A DNA stretch of 64,000 bases from Sarcocystis neurona. Its lineage: Eukaryota; Apicomplexa; Conoidasida; Eucoccidiorida; Sarcocystidae. Positions within the stretch are counted from its first letter, which is position 1. Each line of letters starts with the position of its first letter. The notes beneath the pieces were generated by a model that was not told where the DNA came from, searched no databases, and saw only the letters and a list, made by a program, of their open reading frames with translations. Below are positions 43,567 to 58,500 of the stretch, piece after piece. Both the position numbers and the translations under genes were made by a program. Where the stretch lies: the NCBI GenBank assembly GCA_000727475.1, contig KL647318.1:786201-850200 (forward strand). The letters run 5' to 3'.

Positions 43567-46500
43567 CTACGGCTGCTGCCGTGACGTGTGATGGGTAAGA
43601 TGGAACGCAAAGAAACGCGGCAATTTCTTCCCAGATGCAGGGACGTCGCTACTGCTCTTTTCCCCTGTGTTAGTGCCGCTGTCTCTTTGTTGTTCATCCG
43701 AAATCCTCTGTGCCGTGCTGCTGCTGTCTGATAGACTGCTGCTGCTACTGCTCCTACCCATGCACCAGTCGGTGCTAGCACTGTCCGCCTCGGTACTTCC
43801 AGTCAGCAGATGCTGGCTTTGCTTAGAAGCTTTTCTCTCAGGCCCTACTGCTCCTGCTGAGGCGGTAGATGCAGCGGCTGCTGCTGCGGACCTGGCTGCT
43901 GCTGCTGCTGCTGCGAAAGATGTTACTGCTACTGACGGTGCTGCTGTAGCAGTGAAGCGTAAACAACCATCGGAGAAGAAGTCCAGTGAACCGGTATTAT
44001 GAGACGCAGGAGACCGACGCAGCATCGCAAGCGGATGTGTCCCACCAGCTGGCTCTGCGACTGTTGCAGATGCCGCTGATGCTCTTGCCGTTGATGCTGG
44101 CATCGCAACTCCTGGGCAGGAAGAGGCTGACGGAAGAACAGCAGCATGCATGAGGGCAAACGGCGGCGTACTCGAGGGCTTCACGCTCATCTGCTTCTTC
44201 ACTATATTTTGGTGCGTGTTACCACCACTTGTAGCGCCCAAAGTAGAGAGGAAGCCGGCAGCGGCAGAAGCATGGCTGCCACCACTAGCGACATTAGATG
44301 TACCGACACGCGTTCCAACAGCTGAATCCGAGAAACCAGCGGATGTGCGAGAAGACACAGCAGCAGTAACAGGCAAGGAAGCAGCAAGTGCGGCGGAGGC
44401 TACCGAAAACCCAGCTGACGCGGGAGGAGCGGCGGCAGGCAAGGATGCAGCGGCTGCTGCTAAAGCGCCACCAGCAGCAGCACCAGTAGAGGCACTGAAG
44501 CTGGAGAACTGTTTGCTGAAGAGCCGCAGCGAAGAAGAAGGCTCCTCTTGGACAGCAGGACTGTCCACGCCTGTTTCACCAGAACTCCCTGCAACAGTTG
44601 TCTGTCGGTTCGCTGGCCCTGGGAGCTCTGCAGGGGTCTGACACTGTATCGGTCCCTCAGCAACACCAGTACCACTCCCAGAAAGGCTCTTCCGTCGTGG
44701 CAGCAGCCGCTGCCGTAGAGACCTCTGGTGCTGGGAATGTTCCTGCTGCTGCTGCTCCTTCTGGTGCCGTACATGCTGTTGTCGGACATGAGTTTTGAAG
44801 AAGGAGTACGATAACCGTGGTTGCATGGACGCAGGAGGTGCATGCGCTGCTGGCGGGACTTTACAGTTGGAAGCTTTCACTGCTTCACTTCTGCTACTGT
44901 TTTTCGTATTGCTGTGTTTTGTTTTCTCTTCCTCCTTGCTGAGTACCCTGTTGTCGGTGGTGCTGGTGAGCTGTGCTGCTTCCACGTTTCGCTCTCCATT
45001 TCCTGAATTTGTTGCTGTAGTTCGTGTTGCTGTCTGCATCTGCGATATATCTGGCAACGCTGCAGCACCAACAGTCTGAGGTGCTTGCTGGGTTGTTTGT
45101 CTGTAGCCGCTCCTTTTATCGCTCACGTGTTCCTCCAATGTAAAGGTCATCTGCTGTTGTTGCGAGACTAAGGCAGGGTGGTCGCAAGTGGACTGGTTTG
45201 CCGTGCCACGTTGAATATTACTGGAAACGTTGTTGTCGATGCTGCTATTTCTCCTGTCAGAGCACCTGCTTCTCTTTCCCTGACTGCTGCTGTCATTGCT
45301 ATTCAGGCTGCTGCTGCTGCTGTTTTTCTGACGATACTTGCTACTTAGCCGCAAAACAACGGCACCCAGGCTGTGGCGTCTGCGTCGCCTGTCGTGTGCA
45401 TCAGAAGTCATACTTTGTGCAGCCGTCATTTTCTCCGCATTCTCATCCTCGGCGACAGACACTGTCCTCCTCCTATTGCAGCTATTACTACAGGCCGTGT
45501 CACCGCGTGCCGCCGCGGTGGTTGCAGCTGCTGCAGTCGGAGCAGGATAAGATCGAGACCCGTCAAACGCACCTGCTGTCTCAGCTGCTCCAGTGGAAAG
45601 CGTGCTATCAACTGCACCTCTCGCAGCTTCCGAGCCTTTATAAATCAATGAAACACCGGACGCAGCTGTAGGGGACGCTGTCCCTCTCGCAGCCGCTGCC
45701 TCGGAAGCTGCTGCTCCTGCTACCGAAATTGTTGAGGCCTTCAACAGGGCTTCACTTCCAGAAACAGCATTTGGAGTTGGAACTCTTTCTGATCCTCCGT
45801 TTGTTGTTTCGACTGTGTCTGGTGCAACTCCGTCTGGAGTTGCTGCAGGTCTAGTTCCATCAGCCGGTGCTGCTAGTGCAGTCTCTTGCGCTGCTGCTTG
45901 TGTTGCAACGGCATTTGTTCCTCCTGCCGCTAATGTTCCTGCACTTTCCGTCGCCCCTCCTCCTCTCATCACATCGTCTCTACCTGGATCCCTTGCTGCT
46001 GTGCCCGCCGTCGTATCCACACATTGCATTCGCTTTTCCAGCATTACTGAGGCGTGTGTTGCAATCGCTGGTGTGTCCTGAGATGCAGCTATGCTGTGTG
46101 GTGGTGCTCCATGAGGGAAAGGTACTGTCGCATGCATGCTCGAACCCGTCGCAAGAGTTTGCACTGTAGACGATACCGCAGAAAAAGAAGAATCAGTTTG
46201 GCCAATAGTTAGCGCATCTACTTGTTGTTTCTGTGTTCGGCACGTTGAATGGACTCCTTTCTGAGTAGCTCTCCCCGGTAGTACATTGCTGGAGGCAGTA
46301 TTTGGAGAAGCATCTATCGGGCTGCTGCACCTGCGGAGGGGATGGGGACGAAGTGGTCTTCCGCAAGTAGTGGCAGGTGGTTCAGAGGGAGTCCTGCGTT
46401 GCGCTGCTCCTGATGCTGATTGCCTCTGGTGCTCCTCTGAGATACAGGCACTTCGAGCAGCTGCTGTAGCGTCCTCCGGCAGCGATTGCTCCTGCTGCAG

Positions 46501-49500
46501 TTGCAGCTCTTTAGGATACCGCTGGTGTTGATGCTGCCGGTGCTTCGCCGCCGATGGAAGGGCACAGGGAGATGGTGCAGTCGGAGTAGTCCTCGATGCA
46601 ATTGCGGCTGCTGTTGAATATCCCCCACCAGCAGCCCCCGCACCATGGGGAATTGTCATCAAAACTCTTGTCCCTGGACAGGTACCGGCAGCAGCGGCTG
46701 CTTCTACAGGAGAAAGCAACTCGGGATCAACGGTGGGTGCTTTAGAGCAAAGGCCGACACGCGGTCCAAACTGTTCACGCCTTGTGTCCGCTGATTCTCC
46801 CCCACTGTTACCCACTACCGTTGCATCTAGATATTCATGCTGCTGACGTTCCTGATCAGTGTGCCGAACCTCTTGCTGCTGCCGCTGAGGCTGTCCTCGC
46901 TGCTCGTGCTGAACCCCCGCTGGCATCACAACCTGCCGCTGTCGTTTAACCTGCTCCCCTTGCCGAATTTCCTGATCTTGCTGCTCTTCCCGCTGGTCGA
47001 TACGCGGCTGCTGTGAACCTTCCTGTTGCAGCTGCTGCCAAACGCCTTGTCCCGGCTGAATTCCTCCTTGCTGCTGGAATTGCTGCTTTGGTTGAATCTG
47101 TTTTTCTTTTTGAACCGCCTCGTGCTGCAAAGCACTTTGGCTCAGGGGCCATAGCTGCGGCCTGTTTTCTGTCTGTGGGACGGGACGCAAGTTTCGCTGT
47201 GTTTCACGCAGCGTTTGCTCCAACGGTGTGAGTGCTTGTGATTCTACGCATTTTGCGTCGTTTTGTACTTCTGATTTACATGCGAGGCAGACACTTAATG
47301 AGACGTCCTGCGCTGAAAATGCCTCCAGGGCCTCTGCAACAGAAGCAGTGGCGCGCGTTCGTGTCACTGGTTCTTCACAGCAGGGCATACCCGTTGCTGG
47401 TGAAGCGTCTCTTGGAACTTCAGAACAAGAGGCTGCTGCTGCTGCTGCCTCTGTGACACCTGGAGGTGTAGCAGAAGGTGAAGCAGCTGCTGGAGCCTCC
47501 CTAGTAACGGGGCTTAAGTCGTGGACAGGCGAGCAACCAGGGAGAGAAATGGAAGACAACGAAGGTGACAACTCCACCTCGAGGTCAACAGAGCTTCTTT
47601 GGTCAATGTCTCTCGTGTCCTCCCCCTTTATCCACGGCTCCTGTTCTTTGTGATCTACCTGTTCATCCTGCTGGACGTACTGCTTCTGCTTTATGTTCTC
47701 TTCAACTTCTCTGCATTGTCCTGCCCCAATCTGTTGCTGCCGCACGAGCTCGTCTATTTCCTCCTGCTCAGTTTCTGTGTGCATTTGTATGACTCGCATC
47801 TGGTCGTTCTGCTGCTGTGCAGCAACGTCACCTTGATCCTCACTTAGTTGGTTACATACGTCTTTCATGTGCAGTACTTGCGTCTCCTCCTCCTGCTCCC
47901 GCTTCTCATGCAGCTGCCCCAAAGTCTGTTGCGACTCAATTTCTTCCCGTTCATCTGTTAGGCCAGGAGGACTCTGCACCTGGTGTTCGCTTCTATCTTG
48001 ATGTTTCGGCTGCAGCTCGTTTGCCATGACACTCTCTCTTGCCAATGGCTGTAGCCGCTCCAGTTGTTGTTCTACCTCCTGCACGTCGTTCCTGTCCTTG
48101 TGTGCATCCTCTCCCTCTGTGTGTTCTACTTCTTGTTTCTGTTGCTGCGCAGTGTTCACCTGCTCACACCCTTCCCGTCGCTGATTAGTACTGGGTTGCT
48201 GTTGCTCTTTGGACCCTTGCTGCTGCTTCTCTTGCAGCGCGGTGAGCTGTCGCTGACGGTCTTTCTCCTGCTGTACAAAAACGAACTGTTCCTGTTGGCG
48301 GCTTGAGTTTAACAGTACCTCTGTATCCCTGCCGTCGACAACGAGGACGCTTCTCGGCTGTGCATTACACGCTGCTGCTAGTGGCGCTGCTGCTGTCGTT
48401 GCTGGGCTGGCCACAAAAGACGCCGTTATGCATGTTTCTTCCACTCCTTCGCGGTGTTGCCCTGCTTGGTGTTCGTGACATAGCTGAAAGCAGTCGTTTT
48501 CATCCGCCTGAATTTCATCGCGTTTGTGCCCTTCCTTTGCGTCGCGAGTTTTTCCCGGTTGCCAATCGTCTTTCTGCCTTTCAGGCACCCCCTCCTGCCG
48601 CACTACTATCTGTGTGGAGAGGGACATCACAGTTTGGCTGCAGCACCTCGCTGCCACTGGTGTACACCTCCTCTGTAATTCCGTAGCACCACCCGTAGCT
48701 GCAGCAGCACCTTCGACGTCTCTAGGAGGCTGCGAATCAATCGCAGCTGCTGCACCTGTAGCACCGTCCCCATCTGCAGCAGCATCTTCTACCCCCCTAA
48801 GAGGCTGTGCAGCGCTCGTTACTGCTGCGTCAGCAACAGCAGCAATACAAGCGCCAGCGTCTACAGATTTATCACCAGTCTCACCTGCAGAAATCACTGT
48901 GGCAAGTTCAGCAGCTGAATCTCTCACAATAGGGAAAGTTTCTGTGCAGACTTCCGCAGCAATAGGCGAGTACCACGTAGAACCCCCGAAAGCTGTTCGG
49001 TGCAGCTGATTCTCCCCTGAGCGCATCTCGCATATCTGGTCACGCTGCCGCTGCTGCGGTGAGTGCTGTTGGGGTCGCTCCAGCTCCAGCCTTTCTGACT
49101 GACTCTGCTCTTGGGGCTCTTTGCCCCTTTGTTGCTGCTGGACCTGCTGTATTGCATCCTGTAGTTCATTTCTCTCGTCACCACATGAGACCACAAAAGT
49201 TGCAAGTTGTTCACTTCGTCCGTTCGTCTCCACGTGGGGTGCTGCCTCGCGCGGATCCTGCTGACCCCACAAAAGACACTGCTGCGGTGGTGGCTCCTGA
49301 GGCTCCCCGTGTTGTTCCTGCTTTTCTGGCTGGGGAGCCCGCTGCTGCTGAGAATGTGATAAGATAGGCTCCCTCGGCGGCTGCGGCTGCGAGCGTTGTT
49401 TCTGCAACAAGGAATTCTGGTAGTGCGAAGGCACGCAATGCTTTTGCACTCGGGGGTCTGGCTTCGAATCTTCTACAGCAGGTGACCTCCCGACGCCCTG

Positions 49501-52500
49501 CGGTGTGGAGGCGGCCGACAACAGAAGTAGCGTGCCAGACTTTTGAAAAGGGAGACTACCTACTGAGAATGCCTCTCGGGCGCTCGCTCTTCTTGGCTGC
49601 CCCAAAGAAGTGTTTTCTTGCGACGCCTGCGTCTCGTCGGAAACTTCATGTAGATGCTGCTGCAAATTGAAGTCAGAGAGCAATGTCTCTTCCTTCTGTT
49701 GGGCCGGTGGTTGCTCTGCAGGCGGTGGCCGGTGCCTTGTATCCTCGGATGCTTGCTGCACGAGAAGCACCTGCGTTTGTTCTCGCGGGGTTAGCTGTTG
49801 TAGCCGTGGTGACCGGGGGCCCGGTCCGACTGGCCCTTGCCGCTGGTGTGGTGGTGGTGATCTCTGCTGTTGCACGTGTGAAGAGTGTACCCAATGAACT
49901 AGTGTCGCGTGCTGCTTCTGCGGCGTTGCTTCGTGCAAGCTCGTGCACCCTCCCATAGGTGTCTTATGGGGAACGAACAGTTGCTGCTCAGGCAGAGTCC
50001 GTTGCCACTGCGACAACTGAGGTAAGAGGCCAGGCTCCTCCTGCGCTGACTTCTGAAGCGCAGACGCCGGTAGCCCTTGCCCCATGCTTGCGCCTACATC
50101 TGTTTGTCTTTCCGTGCTCTCGAGAACTTCAAAGGGCTGAAGATGGTGTTGATGCTGAGATTGGTGCTGCTGTCGCTCACTCTCCGTTCTACGCGGAAGA
50201 CTTCCTAGAAGAGCCTTCTGCGATAAAAAATCCTGTTCAACGTGCCCCTGCTGCTGAGGTACAGATACAGTAGTTGCCGCTTGACATAGCGACGACTGTG
50301 AAGGACATTGGTAAAGCTGCCCCAACTGTGTCTGCTGGGCACCAACAGGATGCACAGAGCTGCTGTCGTTCTGTTGCCGAACTGTTTCACGCAGTACGTG
50401 CTGCTGCTGTGGAAGTAGTTCCCATTCAACATCAGAAGAGCGCCGCTCAACATCTTGCTGAGAAGCGAGCTGCGCTGCTTTTGGCCTCGCTGCTGCTGCT
50501 AACGTACCTGAGAGTGTTTCACTTTCTGCTGAGACAGCTGACTGTCGCCCCGCGCTGGGCATGCCCTGTTCTGCTCTGTTGCTTTTTGAGGAGCCAGTTT
50601 CAACAGTACTTAGACCGGTTGCTGTTACTGCTATCCCATTTGGCGCAGCTGCTGTTACAGCTGCGGAGCCAGGTGCTGTTCCTCTAGATGCTTGTGCTGC
50701 GACTGCGGCCTGCGCCGCTGCTGCAGAGGCCCGCTCCGCGGCAGCTGCGGCTTTTGCAACTGCCTCTCGTGCCTCATGCAGTGCCACTTCTTCTGGACGG
50801 CCAATTCCAATTGCAGGTGTTGCGGAGGAGCTGATACTGCGGCTGACACCCCCAGTTGGAGTTGTGCTGATTCTGCTATCCTGGTCCACGCGGTCGCCCG
50901 TAGGGAAGCTCTGGCAGCTCGTGCCGCACAAGGAGGAGACGTCTGCTACCTCTTTATCAACGCTCCTACGTGCTGATACATGCATTGTTTCGTTTTCAGC
51001 GAGAGCTAGTGCGCTCCTGTAGGGTTGGAATGCATCGCTGTTGCATCGACGAAAGGGAGGTGTGCACGGGTTGGCGACCCCTGTAAAAGTGACTTCATGT
51101 TTCTCTGCCTTTGTTACTGCTACGACAGTCGCCGCACTTGCCAGCCCCAGATTCTCCAGGGGAGCGTGCACAGCAGATGTACCCGACTGCTGCTGCCGTC
51201 GCATTTGCAGTGGCGACTGCGGCTCCTGTCGGTCCCCCACCCGCGTTTCCTGCTGCTGCAGCTGTGACTGCACCCGGTTTTCGTTCAGCAGCCGATCAAC
51301 CGGGGGAAGTTCAGGTACTCCAGCTTGTCTATGCGAATTAAATGAACAGGTGAGCTCATGCTCTGTGGACTGTGCCGGCTGTTGCTGGTTTCTGAGCATC
51401 AGGGACTGATTGAGCTGCTGGTGCAGCTCTCGAAGTCGCTGTTTCTTCAGTGTATCGTGAATCCCCCAGCTGCCCCCTTTAGGCCTAGTCCCAAAGTGTG
51501 TCTGTTGCTCCTGCCTCCCTTGGTGGTCGTGCAGCTCCGGCAGCAGCGGTGCCTTTTTCTTATCTGGCTGCTGCTCCTGCTTCTGCTCTGCTTGCGCCAA
51601 CGGGAATTCTTGTTGCCTGGCCAGCTGTTGCTTTAAGTCGTCTGCGTTTCCTTCAAGAACGGAAAGCAACAACTGCACAGCATCCAGCAAGTCTTCTAAT
51701 TGCTGTATTGCCCTGGAGTTTTTGCTGTTGAAGGGAACCCCAAGCCCACTGGCTAAAAGAGAGACGTCGTTGATGCTGTATTCCGCTGGAACACAACAGT
51801 CTGTACGAAGAGGCGCCGACGCGGAGACAAGAGGAACACAGATAGCTTCTGCGTCCTCACCAGCAGTGGGTGCAGCAAGATCCTGCTTGACTCGATCTGC
51901 TTCTTTTTGGTCCGCGTTTCCGCCATTCTGATCAACCACCGCTTCCTGCTGCCCTGCCGTTGATCGCGTTTCACGCCCCTGATTCCGCTGAAGGTGGTGC
52001 TGCTGCCGGTACTGCTGGTGATGCTGTGTTTCCTCCTGCTGGGGCGGCTCCTGCTGCTGCGTAGAACAAGAGTTTACCGCGTACTCTTTCAACGAGTCGG
52101 CAGGGTCTTCTGCTTGAGATGCAGCCGAGAGGCATAGATCTGCAGCAGGCGGAGCACCATCAGGGCCCAAAAGCTCAGCAGAACAATCCGCTAGTTCCGA
52201 GCTGCACTCGCCTGAGCCATCCAACACTTGGCCGCAGCCTGCCACTTCCTGAGGCGAAAAAAACACGACGGACGTTGGACGTTGAGTCGTCTGTTGCAGC
52301 CTCTGGCAATGCTGCGGCCACTGTAAAGGTTGCACCTGCGTCTGCTGCGGATTTTTAGTCTGCTGATGCTGGTGCACCTTTTTGCGTCGCAGCACCTGCT
52401 GACACTGCAGCTGCTGCTTGACCTGCTGCTGCTCCTCTTGAGGCGAAGCGTTTACGTTGGCTTCCAACAAAGCATCGGTGCAGCAGACACGTTCGCCTCT

Positions 52501-55500
52501 TACCAGGCTTTGAGGGTTTGTGTAACATGGAGACTGGTGCTGACTGCTGCGATCGGTGCCGCTGCACAGGCTGCTGCGTCTGCTGCTGCCGTATGCAGGG
52601 CGATGGCTCCAGCATCTCCCTGAATCAGAGGTACCATCTTCAGAAACCACGTTCGCAGAGGGTGTTGCACCTAACGCCGCTGCGTCCCCCCCTGGTCTCG
52701 CCTGCACCTGTTGTGATTTGATTGGCTGAGCAGTTCTGCTGTTCATGTCGGCGCTACACCAGTGCACCATGTTCTGCTCGTGGATTTCGCTGCTTTTCTC
52801 AGCACCATATCTGTAGTCGCTGGACGACGCCTCACTACTTTTATTGTCGCAAAGGCAATCGTTGTTATTATGTTCCTTCTGGGCCTTAGATATGACCTTA
52901 CGCGTTGTAAAACCCTTGCTCGTGACTCTGCTGCTATGCAGTGTACTCTTGTCATTCCATTCTTTCCCTTCATGGGACGCCAATAGTGCGCTGTACGCCT
53001 CTCCTTGAGGGTGAAGCGACGGCGCTTGCCTGCCGCCGGAGAAGTGCGGTGAAGGGGAGAGGAAAGGTCCCGACTGTGCACGCGGTGACGCTTGTTGCAC
53101 GGCTAGCACGTTACCTTGCAGGAGTCCGTGAACGTGCTCCTTCGGTTGGCGACGCTGCAGCGGCATTATGTTTTGTCCTCGCAACGTGTACAGCTGCCGC
53201 TGCAACTCTGATGTAGACGACAGCTCTATGGGAAGAGCGCCCTTTTGGGGACACCTGGTTGGTGAGGAACGTTGTCGCTCCCGCCCCGCTTCTGAACTGT
53301 TTAGGGTCTGTCGTTCTGTAAGTGGATGCGGTGCAGGTGATGCCCTGGCGTCGTCGTGCTGTTCCTGTATAGCTGTGGCACATTTCTCGGAAACGCAGGA
53401 GCCCTCTTGCAACGGTAGTGTTGTAGCATGTAGCTTTAGCCGGTGGGCTGTCGTGCAGTGGTCCTGGTGCGTATACAGGGGGGGCTGCTGCTGCTGTTCC
53501 GTTGGGGGCGTGTGCTGGAGGTTCTGCAGCTGAGGTGGCGTTGAGAGTGGATTTTCCACCTTGTAGTCTGTTTGAAAACCACAGATTTGCCTTCGCAGTT
53601 CCTTTAGCTCATCTGTACTCTGCCCAGGTTGCTGTTTCAAGTGAACTCCCCCATGATCCACGAAGTAATGCTGGCCGTGAGAGAGTTGGTGTCGTTCTCG
53701 TCTGCGTTGAACCTGAGTATGATGTTCCTGTGTACCTCCGCCCTTGCTGTTGGCTTTACTGGCTAAAGAAGGAGTTTTGGAAGAGATCTGTCGCGTTCGG
53801 GAGTGGCTGCGATTCTCTGTAAAACTCCTAGTATCAACGGCACTAGTACTGTCACGACTGTTGCCGCTTGCTGCATTGTCGCTGCTCGCCGTGTCGTTTC
53901 CGCAGGCATTGCAGTTGCTGTTCCCAGGACAGCCCCTACTGTTGTTAAGAGAGTAGCTACGGCACCGGCTCCCGCTTTCGCTGTTGCAGAGTGTGATGCT
54001 GTTGTGGCTACTCCCGATGGTGCCAGTATCACAACCGGCGTTCCCGCTACTGCAGCTGCTGCTGCTGTATACTCCTGCCTGTGCTGGGGCAACGTCAGCC
54101 GTGGTTGGAACGAGCCGGGTTCGAAAGCTCTCTCTTGAGTAAGCGGCTGTTTGCTGATGCCTGAAATTCATCTGATCCGACGTTACACCAGGACTGCGCG
54201 CTGCTACGGCGGTGGAAGCACAGCTGGGAAGAACGGACAAGGAAGCGACAGTGGGTTGATGTTTTTGTTGGTGCGCGAAGGGCTGTGCGGGCCTCTCGTG
54301 GTGCTCGTGTCGGTTCCGCAGGAACTCCTGCTGCTCGGTCCATTCTACATGCTGACCTTGTTTGGGCTGGCGCTGGTGATTTCCCTGTGAACGCCCGTGG
54401 TTTTCTTGTCCAGCACGGGCGCCAACTGAGGTGGCTGCACAGACCGTTTGCTCACGCATTAATGGACAGCGACTATTTGAACGCCGAGCGGCAACCACCC
54501 CAGCTGCTGCACTGACGCTAACGACTTCTGCGGGCAATGCGGATGCAGGCACTTCTTGTAACGGTGCGTTCTGAACCGTCTTTGGTGGTGGATATGCAGA
54601 AGAATCAGATGCAGCAGCTGGTACAACTTCATTCACGTCGGACATGCTCAACGGCTCAGGCGTTGCGGCTGTGGTGACAGGAACCAAACACTCTGGACAA
54701 CCTTCTGTGCTTCCCACAGCAAAGGAGCCTTTCATGTCAGCCCCCCGGTTGTGCGTCGACGCATGCGAATCCCGAGAGTCCGGCTGTTGATGCCGTTGGG
54801 TGTTGACCAGTGGTGGCCGCGGCGGATCTCGCAGCTCCTGGTGTGACTGACGTCGCTGTTGCCTCTGGAGCTCGTCATCCAACGTCGTCTTCACTGGCAA
54901 ACGTGGTGTGCAGCGAGGTACAATTTCGACGGCAGCGGGTACCTTATTAGCGTCGTTGACTTTACCGACAGCAGCAGCAATCGCGGCAGCACGAACAGGG
55001 ATGCCTCCGGCGTCGGTCGCCTCCAGAGAACCAGCGGGACACACAGAATCAGCAGCACGTCTGGGGCTGACCGTCGCGCCGCCCTCGGCAGCATCTGTAC
55101 TGGTACCAACAAAAGCCGCTGGAGGAACAATGCCACTAGAAGAAACCAAAGGGACAGTAGCAACAACAGAAAGAGAGCTCTCAGCGACCTCTGGGGGCGT
55201 GGCTCGATAAACACTCGATGGTGCCTGCACAGGACGTGCTGAAGTTGTGCCGTTCTCTCCTGATGCTCCGCTGAACTTCAAACGCAGATGTTGAGGAACT
55301 TGAGACCGAATTGCTTCGTTTCGGCAACGCAACTCATCCTCAATTCCGTGAGTGCTGCTACTCCTCGTAGGACATGCCTGCACTGCCTGACATTCTGGGT
55401 GCTCGGCTTGCCACATACATTTACGATATGCGCTGACCGCCGTTTCCTGTGCAGCCTTGCATAGCGTGCTCCGTTGTGCCACGGAGTAGCCTGCTGCTAC

Positions 55501-58500
55501 TTCACTCGAATCCGACCCTCGATTCTGCTCACTAAGTTGTGTTTGCTCCTGCTGCTGCTGCGGCTTCTCAAGCAACGGTGTGTGTCTCAAATGCTGGTTC
55601 TGTTCTAGGCTCTGCAGCTGTGCGAGAAGAGGCGACTGCTGCTGGGGGGTTACCGGAGAGCTCCGTGTCTTCAAAACACTATCTTCTTTTTGAGCATTCT
55701 TCCGTTGTTCGTCGCACTCCTGCACCTCGGGCGTCGGCCGCTGCTGGTGTGGTTGCTGTGGTAGCTCTTTGTGCTGCTGCAGTGGATTCTCACTCTGCGA
55801 CGGTCTGTCGCTACTTCTCTCGTGATCTGGGTGCTGGTGCTGGCCTGCCGTACCGTGCCCGCGCTGCGCCACACGCTGTTGCTGTTGCTGCCCGTCCTGA
55901 TCGCTACTGTGTGGGTGCACCGGCTTGTGCTGCAGCCCAAGTGAAAGAACATCCGACTGTTTCTCTGCTGTTCGCCTTCCTGCACTGCTGCCGCTCTGCG
56001 GTCTGCTATTGTGACTGCTCGAAGTGGCAGTTCCTGCACTTCTGCTGGTGTAGGTATCCCAGCAACTAGATGGCGAGAGCTGCAGCGAATCCTGCCGTCT
56101 TGCACGCTGCACCTGCAGCAGTAGGGTGTAATTTCCCTCGTACTCTTTCGAGGCATCGGCCATCGTCCCTTCTGATATTTTGTGCGAAGGCAGTTTCCTG
56201 CCGCTGGAGCCGCTGTGGGAATTTGCGCCCGCAGGGTAGATCTGTAGGTCGCTTTGCGTCCCTGGAAGCGCCTGCCGTTGCTCTGTCAGAAGTTGTTTCC
56301 GGGCGCTGGGGTCTTCATTACGGGAAGCAGCAGGACCGCTTGTCTCGTCGTATCTGCCACCTCCTTTATTGCTGGTTCTGCCCTCTACTTTTTCTCGACA
56401 AGGTGAAGAAACAAGGGGTGAGGCCACATTCCCGCTGCACGCAGCATGCGCTGATTCCATGAGTGAAACCTGCTGCCTTGAGAGCTGCCGCCGCGAAGGC
56501 AGCGGCACCCACTTCCTGCGCTTTTCTTGTTCTTCCGTTTGACTGTTGCGTTCATGACTACTGGCCGTAATATCGTTTGCCTGTAACTCGACTATGCTTT
56601 GTTGCTTTGATTGCCAGCAACGTTGGTGTTGTCCTGCGGTATCCAGTACCCTGTGCGTTCCGTGTTCTCCCACTGGACGGTGGCCTTCGTGACTCCTGGC
56701 CTTCCTGTCTTCTTCCTCGTACTCTGCCGGGTTCTGCTGCGTTGGCTGCAAGTGACTCTGGGGCTTTGTTGCACACTGCGGATCTCCGTCCGTGGCACGC
56801 AGCCTCTGCGTTTCAGAATCCTCCACTACCTCATACTGCTGGTGCCCAAAACAAGGCACTATAGTTCCCCAAGGATCCAAAATAGGAGTAGAGGAAACAG
56901 CCGCAGCAGCACCAGTGGCAGGAGGAGAAGATGAACTATCAGCTTTCCTGGGGTAAGCTGCATGCCCAGGAAGAGCGCGGTGAGCTGTCTGGCCAGCATC
57001 AATGCGCGAAAGAACACCAGAGGTTGTTGCAACAGCAGCAGCGCCAGCAGGGCTCAAGGCGAAAGGACGACAGGCCTGCTGGGGTATACGAATTACCGTG
57101 TCGCTGCTTTGGCGAGACTCTTGTACGGCCGTCTGTGGCGATGCAAAGTGGGAGACCTGTGGGGTAGCAAAAGAGCTGACTGCCTCGGCGGCAGCCACGC
57201 TACTCACAGGCGTCCAGTTTTGACCCTTAATGTGGGACGCCCCGTCGATGCTAACATTGTCGCCTGTGTGACTGCTGAAGCTGCTGCCTTTGTTGCTATT
57301 TCGACTGCTAACGGTCTTCGACCGGGTGACAGGACCCGAAGGCTGCGTGTGCTGGACTTGTACTGGCGACTGTTGTTGCTGCTCCATCTCTGGCAAACGA
57401 TGTTGTGTACATCTTCGACCTCTTCTTTGTTCTTCTGCAGAATGTCGCAGCCACTTTGTAGGCTCGTGCTCTTCGCTGTGCTGCCGTTGAGACAGTGTCG
57501 CTGCGAATTCGTCATTTTCGTCACTACTAGGCCGTGCGTTATTTGCAAGCGGTTCAACGGAGTGCCACGTCGAAAACGTAGCTTTCTGCTGGGGCAGCTG
57601 GTGAGACGCTTGTTGCTGCTGCTGTTGACCCGCTTGATTCTGGGGTTTATCACGTAAGGCGCGGTGATGATGGAGTCTTTGGTTTTGCGGCTGCGTCTGC
57701 AGGTGATCTTGTGGAGATTCTTGCCACCTCTGCAGCTGCTGATAGTGTCCGTGCAGCTGCTCTTGCCCCTGCTCCTTCAGTCGCGCCCGTTCTACTTTGC
57801 TGAGATGGGGGTCCATAGTGAGACGAGGAGCGTCGCTGTGTAGCTCCGCATCCTCGAGCAATACTGCGTCTTGCTGCTGTGACTCGTAGGAAGCACAGCT
57901 GTCCTTCGGTTTAACAAATCGATGTTTACTCTGTCGTGCGTGTGCGTGTTCTCTGCGGCTACCCCTGGTAAGGCAGTTCGTGTTGGTGCTGTAACTGTCG
58001 CCGATGCAGTCCGTTGTCTTGCGGTCATATACGGTGCGATCCGCAGTCCAGTGGTGCTTGCTGCGACGACGTTGTTTGATTTCCCTGTCGTTCTTATGCA
58101 GGTTTTTGCTGTTAGTGCCCCTGGTGCTGCTGCGCCCGCAGATGCTGTCGTGGGCGATGCTTCTGTTTTCTAATGACTTTTTGCCGTCGTTCAAGGTTTC
58201 TGAAGAGAGTCGCAGCTTCATAAATGACTGCCGCGTCTCCTCCACAGCACGCAGCAGACCGTTACGAATACTGTTCAAATTTTGAGCCATTCCTCTTAGA
58301 GAAGGACTGCCGCTGCCATTGCTCTCTAACCCAGTTGTGCCCGACGTAGAGGCGTATGGATGCGTCAGCAGCCCTCGGTTGCTGCTGTCTCCTGCAGTAG
58401 CTGCAGGAGATGAGAGAGCTGAAGAGAAAACGGAAAGCGAGCTGCGAGTAAAAGAAGAGACTGGTGGAGGAGAGGATGGAGATAAAGATACACGATCGTA

